Part shown: in pieces, positions 42,103-50,768 of the stretch
How the letters are laid out: the number at the start of each line of letters is the position of its first letter
How positions within the stretch are numbered: position 1 is the stretch's first letter
NCBI GenBank assembly: GCA_003241485.1
Contig: QFQD01000014.1
Location: 1-64,000, forward strand
Direction of reading: 5' to 3'
DNA length: 64,000 nucleotides
Source of the DNA: Ancylobacter novellus
Lineage (GTDB): Bacteria; Pseudomonadota; Alphaproteobacteria; Rhizobiales; Xanthobacteraceae
The notes under the pieces: model-generated
Told to the model about the DNA's origin: nothing
What the model saw: the letters and a program-made list of their open reading frames with translations, nothing else
The model's database searches: none
Translations under genes and position numbers: made by a program

Positions 42103-43091
42103 CGGTCGAGCCAGCCGGGGACGCGGTGCGGGTTCTTGGCGTGGATCGGCAGCCGGCGCTCCAGCACCGCCTTCACCTGCTCCACCGTTTCCATGGCCTG
42201 GAACTCCGACGGCTCGATCATCAGCGCCGCCGAATGCGGGGTGGCGACGACATTGGGCAGGCGCGCCAGCCGCAGCGAGGGCTGCTGGTCGCGCCCGTCG
42301 CCGACATCGAGGCCGGCGCCGGCGATGATGCCATCGAGCAGGGCCGTCTCAAGCGCCGCCTCATCCACGAGGATGCCGCGGGAGATGTTGATGAAGAAGG
42401 CATCGCGGCGCATCTGCGCGAAGGCCGAGGCGTTCATCATCCGCTCCGTCTCCGGCGTGGCATAGGCGGCGCAGACCACGAAATCGGGTTGCGACAGCAC
42501 CGCGCCCAGATCGGTGTGGATCACCGCGCCATTGTCGATCCGCGCATAGGGATCATAGACGCTCACCTTCATCTTGAAGGCCAGCGCCAGTTCGACGATG
42601 CGCCGGCCGATCGAGCCATAGCCGATGACGCCGACATGGGCGCCCGCCATCTGGCGGCCGAACACCATGGGGTGCGCGTCGTTCCCGCCATGGTAGCGCT
42701 CGGCGTCGCGGGTGATGTTGCGGGCGAGGTCGAGCATGAGGGCAAGCGCGTGCTCGGCCACCGCGTCGGCATAACCCGAGGAGCAGTTGCACACGAGGAT
42801 TCCGGCGTCGGAAGCCGCGTCCACGTCGATGTTGCGCATGTCGACGGCGCAGCGGGTGAACAGCTTCACGCTGGTGAGCTTTTCCAGCACCTCGCGCGAG
42901 CCGGCGGCGAGGCGGTCGGAGATCACGACCTGGCATCCCTCGGCGGCCTTCACCAGCGCATCGCCGGTCAGCGGCGCGTCGCTGTCATTCATGACGAGGT
43001 CGATCGGCAGCGCCTTGAGCGCCGCGACGCCTTTATCGCCGTAGAAGTGCTTCAACAGGTCGCGATTATGGGTGAGCAGAACGCGCATCAT
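42099..43091 (-). CDS. D-2-hydroxyacid dehydrogenase family protein
   Basis: NAD-dependent oxidoreductase of 330 residues. Catalytic and substrate domains flank the Rossmann segment VGVIGYGSIGRRIVELALAF, followed by the cofactor-selecting Asp in VSVYDPYAR (suggesting NAD), the conserved Arg region FINISRGILVDEAAL and the catalytic-His region VATPHSAALM. It starts directly after the Rieske gene stop. It probably interconverts a 2-keto and 2-hydroxy acid made in the same pathway. Confidence 0.87.
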   Translation of the reverse strand: MMRVLLTHNRDLLKHFYGDKGVAALKALPIDLVMNDSDAPLTGDALVKAAEGCQVVISDRLAAGSREVLEKLTSVKLFTRCAVDMRNIDVDAASDAGILVCNCSSGYADAVAEHALALMLDLARNITRDAERYHGGNDAHPMVFGRQMAGAHVGVIGYGSIGRRIVELALAFKMKVSVYDPYARIDNGAVIHTDLGAVLSQPDFVVCAAYATPETERMMNASAFAQMRRDAFFINISRGILVDEAALETALLDGIIAGAGLDVGDGRDQQPSLRLARLPNVVATPHSAALMIEPSEFQAMETVEQVKAVLERRLPIHAKNPHRVPGWLDR

Positions 43092-44243
43092 CTACCACCC
43101 GTCCGCCATCATGTCGTCGACCAGCGGCGCCGGCAGGCGCGCCATCACCCAGCGGTTCATCGCCAGCACCATGTCGTCCCGCCACGACAGCGGGCCGGGG
43201 CGGGCAAGGCAGGAGGAGAGGCCGATCTGCTGCCGTTCGAGAATGCTGACATCCTCAAGGGCCACTGCTTCCCAGCGCTTGTAATAGGGGCCGGCGCGCT
43301 CCTCGAAGTCCGGCAACTCGGTATAGGCCTTGGGGAAGCAGCCACCGACCGACAGCACCGTGCGGTCCACCGCGACCGGTCGCACCGCCAGCCACCACAT
43401 GCAGTCCTGCGCATAGACGAACTGCACGGTGGGTTCGATCACGGTGAAGAAGGTGCCCTGCTGCGCCTGCTCCGACAGGCCCTCAATGGCGGGGAAGGGC
43501 GGTTCCTGCCCGAGCACGGCGATGGAGCGCTTGGCCTGCACCTGGATGACGTGCCAGTTGCCCTCGGTCGGGAAGCTCACCGAACGCTGCGCCCCGACCG
43601 TCGCGGCGTGGACGACGCCGGTGTGGTAGGTCTCCATGGCGTTTTCCAGCAACAGCTTCCAGTTGCAGCGTGTCTCGATCTCCATGTGCCAGGTCTTGAC
43701 CATGTCGCCGAGCCGGTGGCTGCCGACCAGCTCGGGCATGTTGCCGAGATGCTCCGTCAGGCTGGGGGCGTTGTCGTCATAGTTCAGGAAGATCGAGCCT
43801 TCCCATATTTCCATGCGGATCGGGATGAGGCCATGCGGCGGCTTCTCGAATTTCGGCACTTCCCGCATGCCGGGCGCGCCGGCGAGCGAGCCGTCGAGCC
43901 TGTAGTTCCAGGCGTGATAGGGGCAGATGATGTTGGTCGCGTTGCCGCAGCCCTCCAGCAGGATGGAGGCGCGGTGGCGGCAGAAATTGGCGAAGGCGCG
44001 CAGCACGCCATCCTCGCCGCGCACTAGTGCCACCGGGCCGCCAATGCTGTGCAGGGTCTTGTAATCGCCGGGGTTTGCCACTTCCTCGACACGACCGGCG
44101 AAGAACCAGTTCTTGAGGTGGATGTGCTCGACCTCCGCCTTGAAGATGGTGGGGTCGGTGTAGAACCGCGTCGGCGCGCTCTTGGCGTCGCCAAGCGGCG
44201 GCTCGGACCAGACATAGGGCTCGGGGACCAGCGTCGTTTCCAT
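43092..44243 (-). CDS. Rieske-type non-haem iron oxygenase, alpha subunit
   Basis: Catalytic subunit of a ring-hydroxylating or N-demethylating oxygenase, 383 residues. Rieske [2Fe-2S] ligands are CRHR and CPYHAW (Cys-X-His and Cys-X2-His), and the mononuclear-iron motif is ENAMETYHTGVVH. Overall likeness is to the betaine/carnitine demethylase branch (GbcA/CntA type), because no beta subunit follows. No reductase or ferredoxin gene is in the operon, so electrons must come from elsewhere. ATG 44243 was chosen; GGAGG lies 12 bases upstream, somewhat far. Confidence 0.88.
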   Translation of the reverse strand: METTLVPEPYVWSEPPLGDAKSAPTRFYTDPTIFKAEVEHIHLKNWFFAGRVEEVANPGDYKTLHSIGGPVALVRGEDGVLRAFANFCRHRASILLEGCGNATNIICPYHAWNYRLDGSLAGAPGMREVPKFEKPPHGLIPIRMEIWEGSIFLNYDDNAPSLTEHLGNMPELVGSHRLGDMVKTWHMEIETRCNWKLLLENAMETYHTGVVHAATVGAQRSVSFPTEGNWHVIQVQAKRSIAVLGQEPPFPAIEGLSEQAQQGTFFTVIEPTVQFVYAQDCMWWLAVRPVAVDRTVLSVGGCFPKAYTELPDFEERAGPYYKRWEAVALEDVSILERQQIGLSSCLARPGPLSWRDDMVLAMNRWVMARLPAPLVDDMMADGW

Positions 44244-44262
44244 GGTCTTGCGGTGCCTCCCT

Positions 44263-45213
44263 TCAGCGATGCCCGGCATTGCGGCGGTGTTCCGCCTGGC
44301 CGAGCTGAACGAGATGAAGCGCGATGACCGCCACATGGCCCGCCAGCATGGCGGCCATGCCCTGCACATCGTGCGGCGGGCTCAGCGTGTTGATGTCGAC
44401 GCCGACGAGATCGAGGCCGTTCAATCCGTGCAGCAGATCGAACACTTCCGCCACGGGCGGGCCGCCCCATGTCGGCGTGGCGACGCCGGGCGCGGCGGAG
44501 GGGTCGAAATAATCCATATCGAAGGACAGATGCACCGGCCGGTTGCCGACGACCTCGCGCACCTCGGCGGCGATGGCTTCGGCGCCACGGCGGCGCACCT
44601 CGTCGCCCGGGATCAGCCGGTAGCCGAGCCCGCGCGTGTAGTCATAGGCGCCGGGCACCAGCATGGTGCCGCGCGCGCCGATGTGGAAGGAGCGCCTTGT
44701 GTCGATCAGGCCCTCCTTGGCGGCGCGGGTGAACGTGGTGCCGGTGTTGATCTCGTCGCCGGGATAGGCGTCGGTGTGGGCATCAATATGGATCAGCACG
44801 AGTTCGGGGTAGCGCCGGGCCAGTGCGCGCAGCACCGGCAGCGTCACCGTGCCGTCGCCGCCGACGCAGAGCGGCACCGCATCGGCCCGCACCACCTCGT
44901 AGACCGCCGCCTCCATGGTCGCCAGCGACGGCACGAGATCGGAGGCCACCACGTCGACATCGCCGAGATCGACCACGCGGTTATCCGCCCGCGGATCGAC
45001 ATCGGCGAGCGGGGGATAATAGGGGCGCACCTCGCTCGACATGGCGCGGAACGAGGCCGGGCCCTGACGCGAGCCGATGCGCGTGGCGTGCGTGCCGCAA
45101 TCGAAGGGCAGGCCCATGATGGCGATCTGTCCCGCGCTGGCGGTCGCGGCCGGCGGCACGCCCAGAAACGTGCCCAGCCGCATGCGCGGCGGCGCGCTCG
45201 AATGATCCGTCAT
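44263..45213 (-). CDS. Arginase/agmatinase-family protein with altered active site
   Basis: A 316-residue ureohydrolase-fold protein. The second and third metal motifs are intact (DAHTD at 144-148; SFDMDYFDPSAAPG from 230), but the first, normally GGDHS, reads GGDGT with Gly121 where a manganese-binding His is expected, and the guanidinium-contacting Glu near the C-terminus aligns with Thr276 (NTLSPPHD). It therefore may bind one metal or act on a non-guanidine substrate. It overlaps livF by ATGA. In this operon a role in releasing urea or ammonia from an imported compound is only a hypothesis. Confidence 0.85.
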   Translation of the reverse strand: MTDHSSAPPRMRLGTFLGVPPAATASAGQIAIMGLPFDCGTHATRIGSRQGPASFRAMSSEVRPYYPPLADVDPRADNRVVDLGDVDVVASDLVPSLATMEAAVYEVVRADAVPLCVGGDGTVTLPVLRALARRYPELVLIHIDAHTDAYPGDEINTGTTFTRAAKEGLIDTRRSFHIGARGTMLVPGAYDYTRGLGYRLIPGDEVRRRGAEAIAAEVREVVGNRPVHLSFDMDYFDPSAAPGVATPTWGGPPVAEVFDLLHGLNGLDLVGVDINTLSPPHDVQGMAAMLAGHVAVIALHLVQLGQAEHRRNAGHR

Positions 45214-45956
45214 GCATCGGTTCCCAGATAGAAGGACTTCACGCGCTCGGGATCGAGATCGGCGCCGCTGTCCTGATGGACGATGCGCCCGAGGCGCATG
45301 ATGTAGACGTGGTCGGAAAGGCGCATCGCCTCCACCGCGTTCTGCTCCACCAGCAGCACCGTGGTGCCCTGCTTGCGGATTTCCAGCACGGTGTCGAGGA
45401 TCAGGTCGATCATCTGCGGGGCAAGCCCCATGGTCGGCTCGTCCATGATGAGCAGGGACGGGCGCGACATCAGCCCGCGGGCGATGGCCAGCATCTGCTG
45501 TTCGCCACCCGACAGGGTGCCCGCCATCTGGTTCATGCGTTCGCCGAGGCGCGGGAACAAGCCGACGAGCCGTTCGATGTCGCCGCCGGTCTCGCTCGCG
45601 TCGCCGCGCGCATAGGCGCCGAGCACGAGGTTCTCGCGCACGCTCATGCCGGCGAACACCCGCCGGCGCTCGGGCACATGGGCGATGCCGCGCGCGACCC
45701 GCAGCTCCGGCGCGAGCCCGGTTATGTCCTCGCCGGCGAACGAGATGGTGCCGCTGGCAAGCGGCAGCAGGCCGGACAGCGCCATCAGGGTCGTGGTCTT
45801 GCCGGCGCCGTTGGAGCCGACCAGCGAGACAATGCGACCCGGTTCGACGGCAAGGTCGATGCCGTCGACCGCGCGGATGCGGCCGTAGGAGACGGCGAGG
45901 TTCGTCACCTTCAGCAGGGGCTCGACCGGGAGGGCGGCGGTTGCGCTGTGGTTCAT
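45210..45956 (-). CDS. livF: Branched-chain amino acid-type ABC transporter ATPase LivF
   Basis: ATPase of 248 residues: Walker A GSNGAGKTTT, signature LSGGEQQMLAIARGL, Walker B LLIMDEPTMGLAPQ and VEQNAVEAM, the typical LivF sequence. ATG 45956 has GAGGTGA upstream. Works with LivG on the fused permease. HAAT-family importers also take urea, amides, aromatic acids and betaines, so amino acids are not implied. Confidence 0.92.
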   Translation of the reverse strand: MNHSATAALPVEPLLKVTNLAVSYGRIRAVDGIDLAVEPGRIVSLVGSNGAGKTTTLMALSGLLPLASGTISFAGEDITGLAPELRVARGIAHVPERRRVFAGMSVRENLVLGAYARGDASETGGDIERLVGLFPRLGERMNQMAGTLSGGEQQMLAIARGLMSRPSLLIMDEPTMGLAPQMIDLILDTVLEIRKQGTTVLLVEQNAVEAMRLSDHVYIMRLGRIVHQDSGADLDPERVKSFYLGTDA

Positions 45957-45960
45957 CGGG

Positions 45961-46743
45961 TCACCTCGCCCGCCCGAGATAGGCCGCCTGCACGGCGGGA
46001 TCGGCCAGCACCTCTTCGGGCAGGCCATCGGCGATGCGCTTGCCATATTCCAGCACGGTGAGGTGGTCGCACAGGCTGCGCACGATCTGCATGTCATGCT
46101 CGATCAGCAAGACCGCGATGCCCTGTTCGCGCACCTGCCGCACCAGATCGGCAATGTCGGTCTTCTCCACCGCGTTCATGCCGGCGAGCGGTTCGTCGAG
46201 CAGGAGCATCTTCGGCGAGGACATCAGCGCACGGGCGATCTCGACCCGGCGCTGGTGGCCATAGGAAAGCGTGGTCGCCACCCGGTCGGCGATGTCGCTG
46301 CCGAGGCCGACGAAGGCGAGAAGTTCATAGGCCCTGGCGACCATCGCGCGCTCGGTCTCGCGCGCGCGGCGCGCCCCGAAGACGAGAGCGGGGGCGGAGG
46401 CGCCAAAGCGCTGATGCGCGCCGACCAGCACGCTTTCCAGCACGGTCATCGCGCCGAACAGGCGGATGTTCTGGAAGGTGCGCGCAAGGCCGCGGCGAGC
46501 CACGCCGTTGACCCCGAGCCCGCCGATCTCCTCGCCGTCGAACATCAGCTCGCCAGCCGTCGGGCGGATGAAGCCGGTGAGCACGTTGAGCACGGTGGTT
46601 TTGCCCGCGCCGTTCGGCCCGATCAGCCCATGGATGGCGCCGCGCGCCACCGCCATGTCGAAGCCGCCGACGGCTTCCAGACCGCCGAAGCGCACGACGA
46701 TGCGGCGCGCCTCCAGCAGCGGCGTTGATGTGGGCGCTCTCAT
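45961..46743 (-). CDS. livG: Branched-chain amino acid-type ABC transporter ATPase LivG
   Basis: ATPase of 260 residues: Walker A GPNGAGKTTV, the LivG-specific RTFQNIRLF, signature LSYGHQRRVEIARAL, Walker B LLLDEPLAGMN and H-loop IEHDMQIV. ATGA overlap with the fused permease gene upstream and a 4-base gap to livF. Confidence 0.92.
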   Translation of the reverse strand: MRAPTSTPLLEARRIVVRFGGLEAVGGFDMAVARGAIHGLIGPNGAGKTTVLNVLTGFIRPTAGELMFDGEEIGGLGVNGVARRGLARTFQNIRLFGAMTVLESVLVGAHQRFGASAPALVFGARRARETERAMVARAYELLAFVGLGSDIADRVATTLSYGHQRRVEIARALMSSPKMLLLDEPLAGMNAVEKTDIADLVRQVREQGIAVLLIEHDMQIVRSLCDHLTVLEYGKRIADGLPEEVLADPAVQAAYLGRAR

Positions 46744-48767
46744 GCCGCCCCCTTTGCACGGCTGCCGGGCATGACGAGGGAGACGCGGGCGCTCGCCGCC
46801 AGTCCCTGCGGACGGAAGACGATGAGCACGATCAACACCACGCCGAGCAGCGCAAAGCGGGTCTCGGGATAAGCCTGCACGAAGGGCAGATCGAGTGCGA
46901 GCTGGAGGAAGACGATCCAGATCAGCGCGCCGACGAACGGGCCGAGGAACGTGCCGAGCCCGCCCAGCACCACCAGCATCAGCAGCAGGATATTTTCGAA
47001 CAGGCTGAAATTCAGCGGGCTGATATATTGCTGGGAGTGGGCATAGAACACGCCGACGAAGCCGCCGATGAAGCCGCTGGCGGCATAGGCATAGAGCTTG
47101 TAGCGCGCCGTCGGCACGCCCATCGCCTCGGCGGCTTCCTCATCCTCGCGGATCGCGACCCAGGCACGCCCGACATAGGAGCGCACCACCCGCGCTATGG
47201 CGAACACCACCACCGCCGCCAGCGCCAGCGCGAAAAAGAACTGCGCGCGCGGCGAGCTGAGCGGAATGCCGAACAGATCGGGGGAGGGGATGCCGCGAAT
47301 GCCCATCGGGCCGTTGGTCAGGTCGATCCAGTTGATCGCCACCACGCGCACGATCTCGCCGAAGCCGAGCGTCATGATGGCGAGGTAGTCGCCGCGCAGC
47401 TTCAGCGTCGGCGTGCCGAGCAGCACGGCGAACCCGGCGGCGAGCAGGCCGGCGAGCGGCAGGTTGAGATAGAGCAGCCACCAGATCGTGTCCGGCGCGA
47501 CGCCGTAGCCATCCTTCAGCACCAGAACGAACAGGATGGAGGTGAAATAGGCGCCGACCGCCCAGAAGGCGACGAAGCCGAGGTCGAGCAGGCCGGCAAA
47601 GCCGACGATCACGTTGAGACCGCTCGCCAGCATGCCATAGATCACCACCATGGTGAGGATGCGCAGCCAGTAATCGGACGGCATCAGCCAGCCCAGCAGG
47701 GCGGCCACCGCAAGCAGGGCGAAGGCCGTTCCCGGCCCGGCGGTGGCCGAGCGCGCAAGCACGGCATCGAGCTTTGCGAAGATGGACTGCACCCATCCGC
47801 CGGCGAACTCCGACGCGCCGCCGAGCAGGCTACCCCGGCCGGCGGAGTTCAGCTCGGGCTTTCCGAGCAGGCCCTGCGGGCGCAGATAGAGCAGGCCGAC
47901 CAGCAGCACGAAACTGATGGCGTCCTTCCAGGCGGTGCCGTTCGGCAGATAGCCGGAACCCAGCGCCTCGACGAGCCCGAGGATGAGCCCACCAAGCGCC
48001 GCGCCGGGGATGGACCCGATGCCGCCGAGCACGGCAGCGGTCAGCGCCTTCAGGCCGGGCATAAATCCCATGCTGGAATGGGCGAAACCGTAGGTCTGCG
48101 CATAGAGGAGCCCCGCCAGCGCCGCGAAACCCGAGCCGATGGCGAAAGCGGCCGCGACGACGCGGTTCACGGGGATGCCGACGAGGAGCGCGGCGGTCTG
48201 GTCCTCCGCGCTGGCGCGCATCGCCCGGCCGAGCGAGGAGCGGGCGATGAACAGCGACAGCCCGGCCATGGCGATGACGGCGGTCGCCATCACCACGAGG
48301 TCCATCACCGAGAGATAGATGGAATCGAACAGCACCACCGGCGGCAGGGTCGCGAGGTAGAATTCGGGAAAGCGCAGTTCCTCGGCGCCCCAAAGCGTCT
48401 GCGCGAGGCTCTGCAGCACGACCGAGACGGCGATGGAGGTAATGAGCGGGGCAAGGCGCGGCGCGTGGCGCAGCGGACGGTAGGCGACGCGGTCGACCAG
48501 GACGCCGATCAACGCGGTGAGGACAATGGCGCCGAGCGCGGCGATGGGCAGCGAGAAGCCGGGCATCGGGACCATCACCCCGGCGAGCCGCACCTCCGGC
48601 AGCATCAGCGAAGTGGTGATGAAGGCGCCGAGCATGAACAGCTCGCCGAAGGCGAAGTTCACCAGGCGCACCACGCCATAGACCAGAGTGAACGCCACCG
48701 CCGTGAGCGCATAGACCGCGCCGAGCACCAGGCCGTTCGCCAGCAACTGTCCAAAATAATCCATCAT
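46740..48767 (-). CDS. Fused LivH-LivM permease
   Basis: A single 675-residue polypeptide contains both permease subunits normally encoded separately. Residues 1-310 are LivH (VYGVVRLVNFAFGELFMLGA; ending YLRPQGLLGKPE), residues about 345-665 are LivM (GFAGLLDLGFVAFWAVGAY; LTNGPMGIRGIPSP; ending FRPQGLAASARVS). A roughly 35-residue soluble linker joins them. About 16-18 helices are predicted. No stop or frameshift is visible at the junction. Such fusions exist in some HAAT importers and enforce one-to-one assembly. Confidence 0.93.
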   Translation of the reverse strand: MMDYFGQLLANGLVLGAVYALTAVAFTLVYGVVRLVNFAFGELFMLGAFITTSLMLPEVRLAGVMVPMPGFSLPIAALGAIVLTALIGVLVDRVAYRPLRHAPRLAPLITSIAVSVVLQSLAQTLWGAEELRFPEFYLATLPPVVLFDSIYLSVMDLVVMATAVIAMAGLSLFIARSSLGRAMRASAEDQTAALLVGIPVNRVVAAAFAIGSGFAALAGLLYAQTYGFAHSSMGFMPGLKALTAAVLGGIGSIPGAALGGLILGLVEALGSGYLPNGTAWKDAISFVLLVGLLYLRPQGLLGKPELNSAGRGSLLGGASEFAGGWVQSIFAKLDAVLARSATAGPGTAFALLAVAALLGWLMPSDYWLRILTMVVIYGMLASGLNVIVGFAGLLDLGFVAFWAVGAYFTSILFVLVLKDGYGVAPDTIWWLLYLNLPLAGLLAAGFAVLLGTPTLKLRGDYLAIMTLGFGEIVRVVAINWIDLTNGPMGIRGIPSPDLFGIPLSSPRAQFFFALALAAVVVFAIARVVRSYVGRAWVAIREDEEAAEAMGVPTARYKLYAYAASGFIGGFVGVFYAHSQQYISPLNFSLFENILLLMLVVLGGLGTFLGPFVGALIWIVFLQLALDLPFVQAYPETRFALLGVVLIVLIVFRPQGLAASARVSLVMPGSRAKGAA

Positions 48768-48780
48768 TCCTCACGCAGCA

Positions 48781-48821
48781 AAGCGTAGCCCGGTCGGTGC
48801 GTCACCACCCGGGCTACGCTT
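48781..48821 (-). terminator. Intercistronic hairpin between livK-like and livHM genes
   Basis: Perfect 13-bp arms AAGCGTAGCCCGG (48781-48793) and CCGGGCTACGCTT (48809-48821) with a 15-base loop, 10 bases after the binding-protein stop. On the minus strand only TTT follows, so read-through into livHM is expected; on the plus strand a T5 run follows. Confidence 0.7.
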
Positions 48822-48831
48822 TTTCACAGGC

Positions 48832-49953
48832 TCATGGCTGCTTCGGCGCGAGGCCGAACTTGCCGTCCTTCACCGCGAGGAAGTACAGCGCGCCGGAGCG
48901 GTCGCCGCTGGGATCGAACGAGGTCGGGCCGGTGACGCCGGGCACGCCCTTCAGCTTGCCGAAGGCGGTGTTGAGGCTCTCGCGGGTGACGGGACCATCC
49001 TTGGCGGCGATCTCGACAGCGGCGCCGAGCGCCATGCCGGCGTCATAGCCCAGCGCGGCCCAGGCGCTCGGATCTTCCTTGTAGGCGCCCTTGTAGGCAG
49101 CGAGGAAGGTCTCGGTCGCGGGAGTGGCGACCGCCGGATCGAACATGCCGTACACGATCATGCCTTCCACCGCGCCGCGGCCGAGCTTCATCAGCTCGAC
49201 ATTGAGCGCGCCGTCGGTCGAGAGCAGCTGCGCCTGAATGCCCAGCGCGCGGGCCTGTTCCGCGATCTTCGCCGCCTCGGTGTAGAAGCCGCCGATGAAG
49301 ATGGCGTCGGGCTTGGCCGAACGCACCTTGGTCAGCAGGGTGCGGAAGTCCTTGGAGCCGAGCAGGTAGGATTCCGAGCCGACGATCTTCGCGCCATCCT
49401 TTGTGGCGGCGTCCGAAAACGCCTTGGCGACGCCGATGCCGTAATCGTCCTGCTGGTTCAGCACATAGATCGACTTCAGCCCCAGCGTCTTGGCGGCATA
49501 GCTGCCCATCATCGAGCCCTGCACCGCATCGGTGAGCACGTTGCGGCGGAAATACGGGCTGACATTGGACAGGGCCGGGCTGGTGACGGCCGAAGCCAGC
49601 ACCGGGAGCTTGCACTCGGTGTAGACCGGCACCGCCGCCAGCGCGATGGACGAGAAGGAATAGCCCATCACCACGTCGACATTCTTGTCGGAGCAGAAGC
49701 GCTGGGCGATCAGCACGCCCTCGCGGGCCTCGCCGCGGTCATCCACCGCGTCGATCTTGTAGGTGTTGCCGCCGTTCTTGTTCAGCTCCGCGACGGCAAG
49801 GTCGAGACCCTTGCGCATATTGAGGCCGAAGGCGGCGAAATCGCCGGAGAGCGCGGCGGTGAAGCCGATGGTGATCTCGTCCGCCCGGACCATGTTCGGA
49901 GAGGCGAGGAGGCCGATGCCGATCACGGCAGCGGCAATGCGGTTGATCGTCAT
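48832..49953 (-). CDS. HAAT-family ABC transporter substrate-binding protein (LivK type)
   Basis: Periplasmic receptor of 373 residues. Signal peptide MTINRIAAAVIGIGLLASPN...VRA, then a type-1 binding fold (ITIGFTAALSGDFAAFGLNM; YVLNQQDDYGIGVAKAFSDA; DAIFIGGFYTEAAKIAEQAR). Ligand is unknown; the downstream enzymes suggest a nitrogenous organic compound rather than a simple branched-chain amino acid. Confidence 0.9.
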   Translation of the reverse strand: MTINRIAAAVIGIGLLASPNMVRADEITIGFTAALSGDFAAFGLNMRKGLDLAVAELNKNGGNTYKIDAVDDRGEAREGVLIAQRFCSDKNVDVVMGYSFSSIALAAVPVYTECKLPVLASAVTSPALSNVSPYFRRNVLTDAVQGSMMGSYAAKTLGLKSIYVLNQQDDYGIGVAKAFSDAATKDGAKIVGSESYLLGSKDFRTLLTKVRSAKPDAIFIGGFYTEAAKIAEQARALGIQAQLLSTDGALNVELMKLGRGAVEGMIVYGMFDPAVATPATETFLAAYKGAYKEDPSAWAALGYDAGMALGAAVEIAAKDGPVTRESLNTAFGKLKGVPGVTGPTSFDPSGDRSGALYFLAVKDGKFGLAPKQP

Positions 49954-50028
49954 GCGAGGTTCCTCTGGAAGGAGATCGCGCGTTTGCCGCGCTCAGGCTT
50001 GGAAGGCACGAAGCGACCGGGGTGCGCG

Positions 50029-50523
50029 CTAGTGGAGTTCCACCGTCACCCAGGTCTCGAAGCAATAGTCATCCGCCAGCGACATGACGCCGATGGAGGC
50101 CCGGCCGCCGACACCGATTTCCGGCCCGAACACCTGCTCGAACAGGTCCGACAGGCCACTGGCAACCAGATGGGGCTGGGTGAAGGCGGGATCGCAGGCG
50201 ATGAAGTTGAGCGAGCGCACGAGGCCCTTCACCTTGTCGAGATCGCCGACCGCGTCCCTTATGCAGCCCAGGCAGTTGAGCGCCGTCAGCCGCGCGGCCT
50301 GGTAGCCCTCCTCGACGGTGACATCGCGCCCGAGGCGGCCAGGAAACAGGACCTTGCCCTGCGCATCGACGCCGGCGGTCTGGCCGGACAGGAACAGCAG
50401 CTTGTCGCTGATATAGTGCGGCTTCATCTTGCCGTAGAGCTTGCCGTAATAGGCATCGCCCCCGCCGGCGCTGGGAATGGTGAGGCCGAGTTCGGCCGCG
50501 CGCCGTGTTGCCGATAGTGCCAT
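50029..50523 (-). CDS. RidA-family (YjgF/YER057c) protein
   Basis: A 164-residue member of the RidA superfamily, whose archetype hydrolyses reactive enamines/imines to keto acids and ammonia. Visible: LLFLSGQTAGVDAQGKVLFPG, VTVEEGYQAARLTALNCLG, and the C-terminal RASIGVMSLADDYCFETWVTV. The Arg typical of catalytic RidA (R105 in E. coli) could be the one in GGRASIGV. ATG 50523 has AGGAG 8 bases upstream. First gene of the operon; its presence implies that an imine or enamine forms during catabolism. Confidence 0.85.
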   Translation of the reverse strand: MALSATRRAAELGLTIPSAGGGDAYYGKLYGKMKPHYISDKLLFLSGQTAGVDAQGKVLFPGRLGRDVTVEEGYQAARLTALNCLGCIRDAVGDLDKVKGLVRSLNFIACDPAFTQPHLVASGLSDLFEQVFGPEIGVGGRASIGVMSLADDYCFETWVTVELH

Positions 50524-50601
50524 TTGCGGCTCTCCTGACATCTTGTTTGGTGCCTGATCTCCCTTTGAATTTGTCCCTGCGTCAAACAGGAAGTGGGTGA
50601 T

Positions 50602-50626
50602 AGGCTATAAAGCAAAGTTATAGCCT
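50602..50626. promoter_or_regulatory. Candidate LysR binding site upstream of the RidA operon
   Basis: Perfect 9-bp inverted repeat AGGCTATAA (50602-50610) and TTATAGCCT (50618-50626) with a 7-bp AT-rich spacer; it contains the LysR core T-N11-A (50608 to 50620). It lies 79-103 bp upstream of the RidA ATG, between that gene and the LysR gene. Confidence 0.65.
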
Positions 50627-50768
50627 GCCTCTTCGGCACACCGTCGGCGGATGCCGGTGCCGGGCGTGTGCGCGTGTTCCCGTCGTGCGGCAAGCGCGGT
50701 GACGCGGGTGCCGTCCGGCGTGCCCTAAGTTTGGGCTGCCAACTGGCCGGTTGCCCTTCGCTTCAGCT

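Noticed and set aside
41952..44027. 691-codon plus-strand frame across the dehydrogenase and Rieske genes
   Set aside because: It spans several genes that have intact catalytic motifs on the minus strand; its composition is typical shadow sequence.
46725..48788. 687-codon open frame antisense to the fused LivHM gene
   Set aside because: Long antisense frames are expected in high-GC DNA with G/C third positions; the product is His/Asp/Arg-rich without a family match, while the other strand encodes clear permease motifs.
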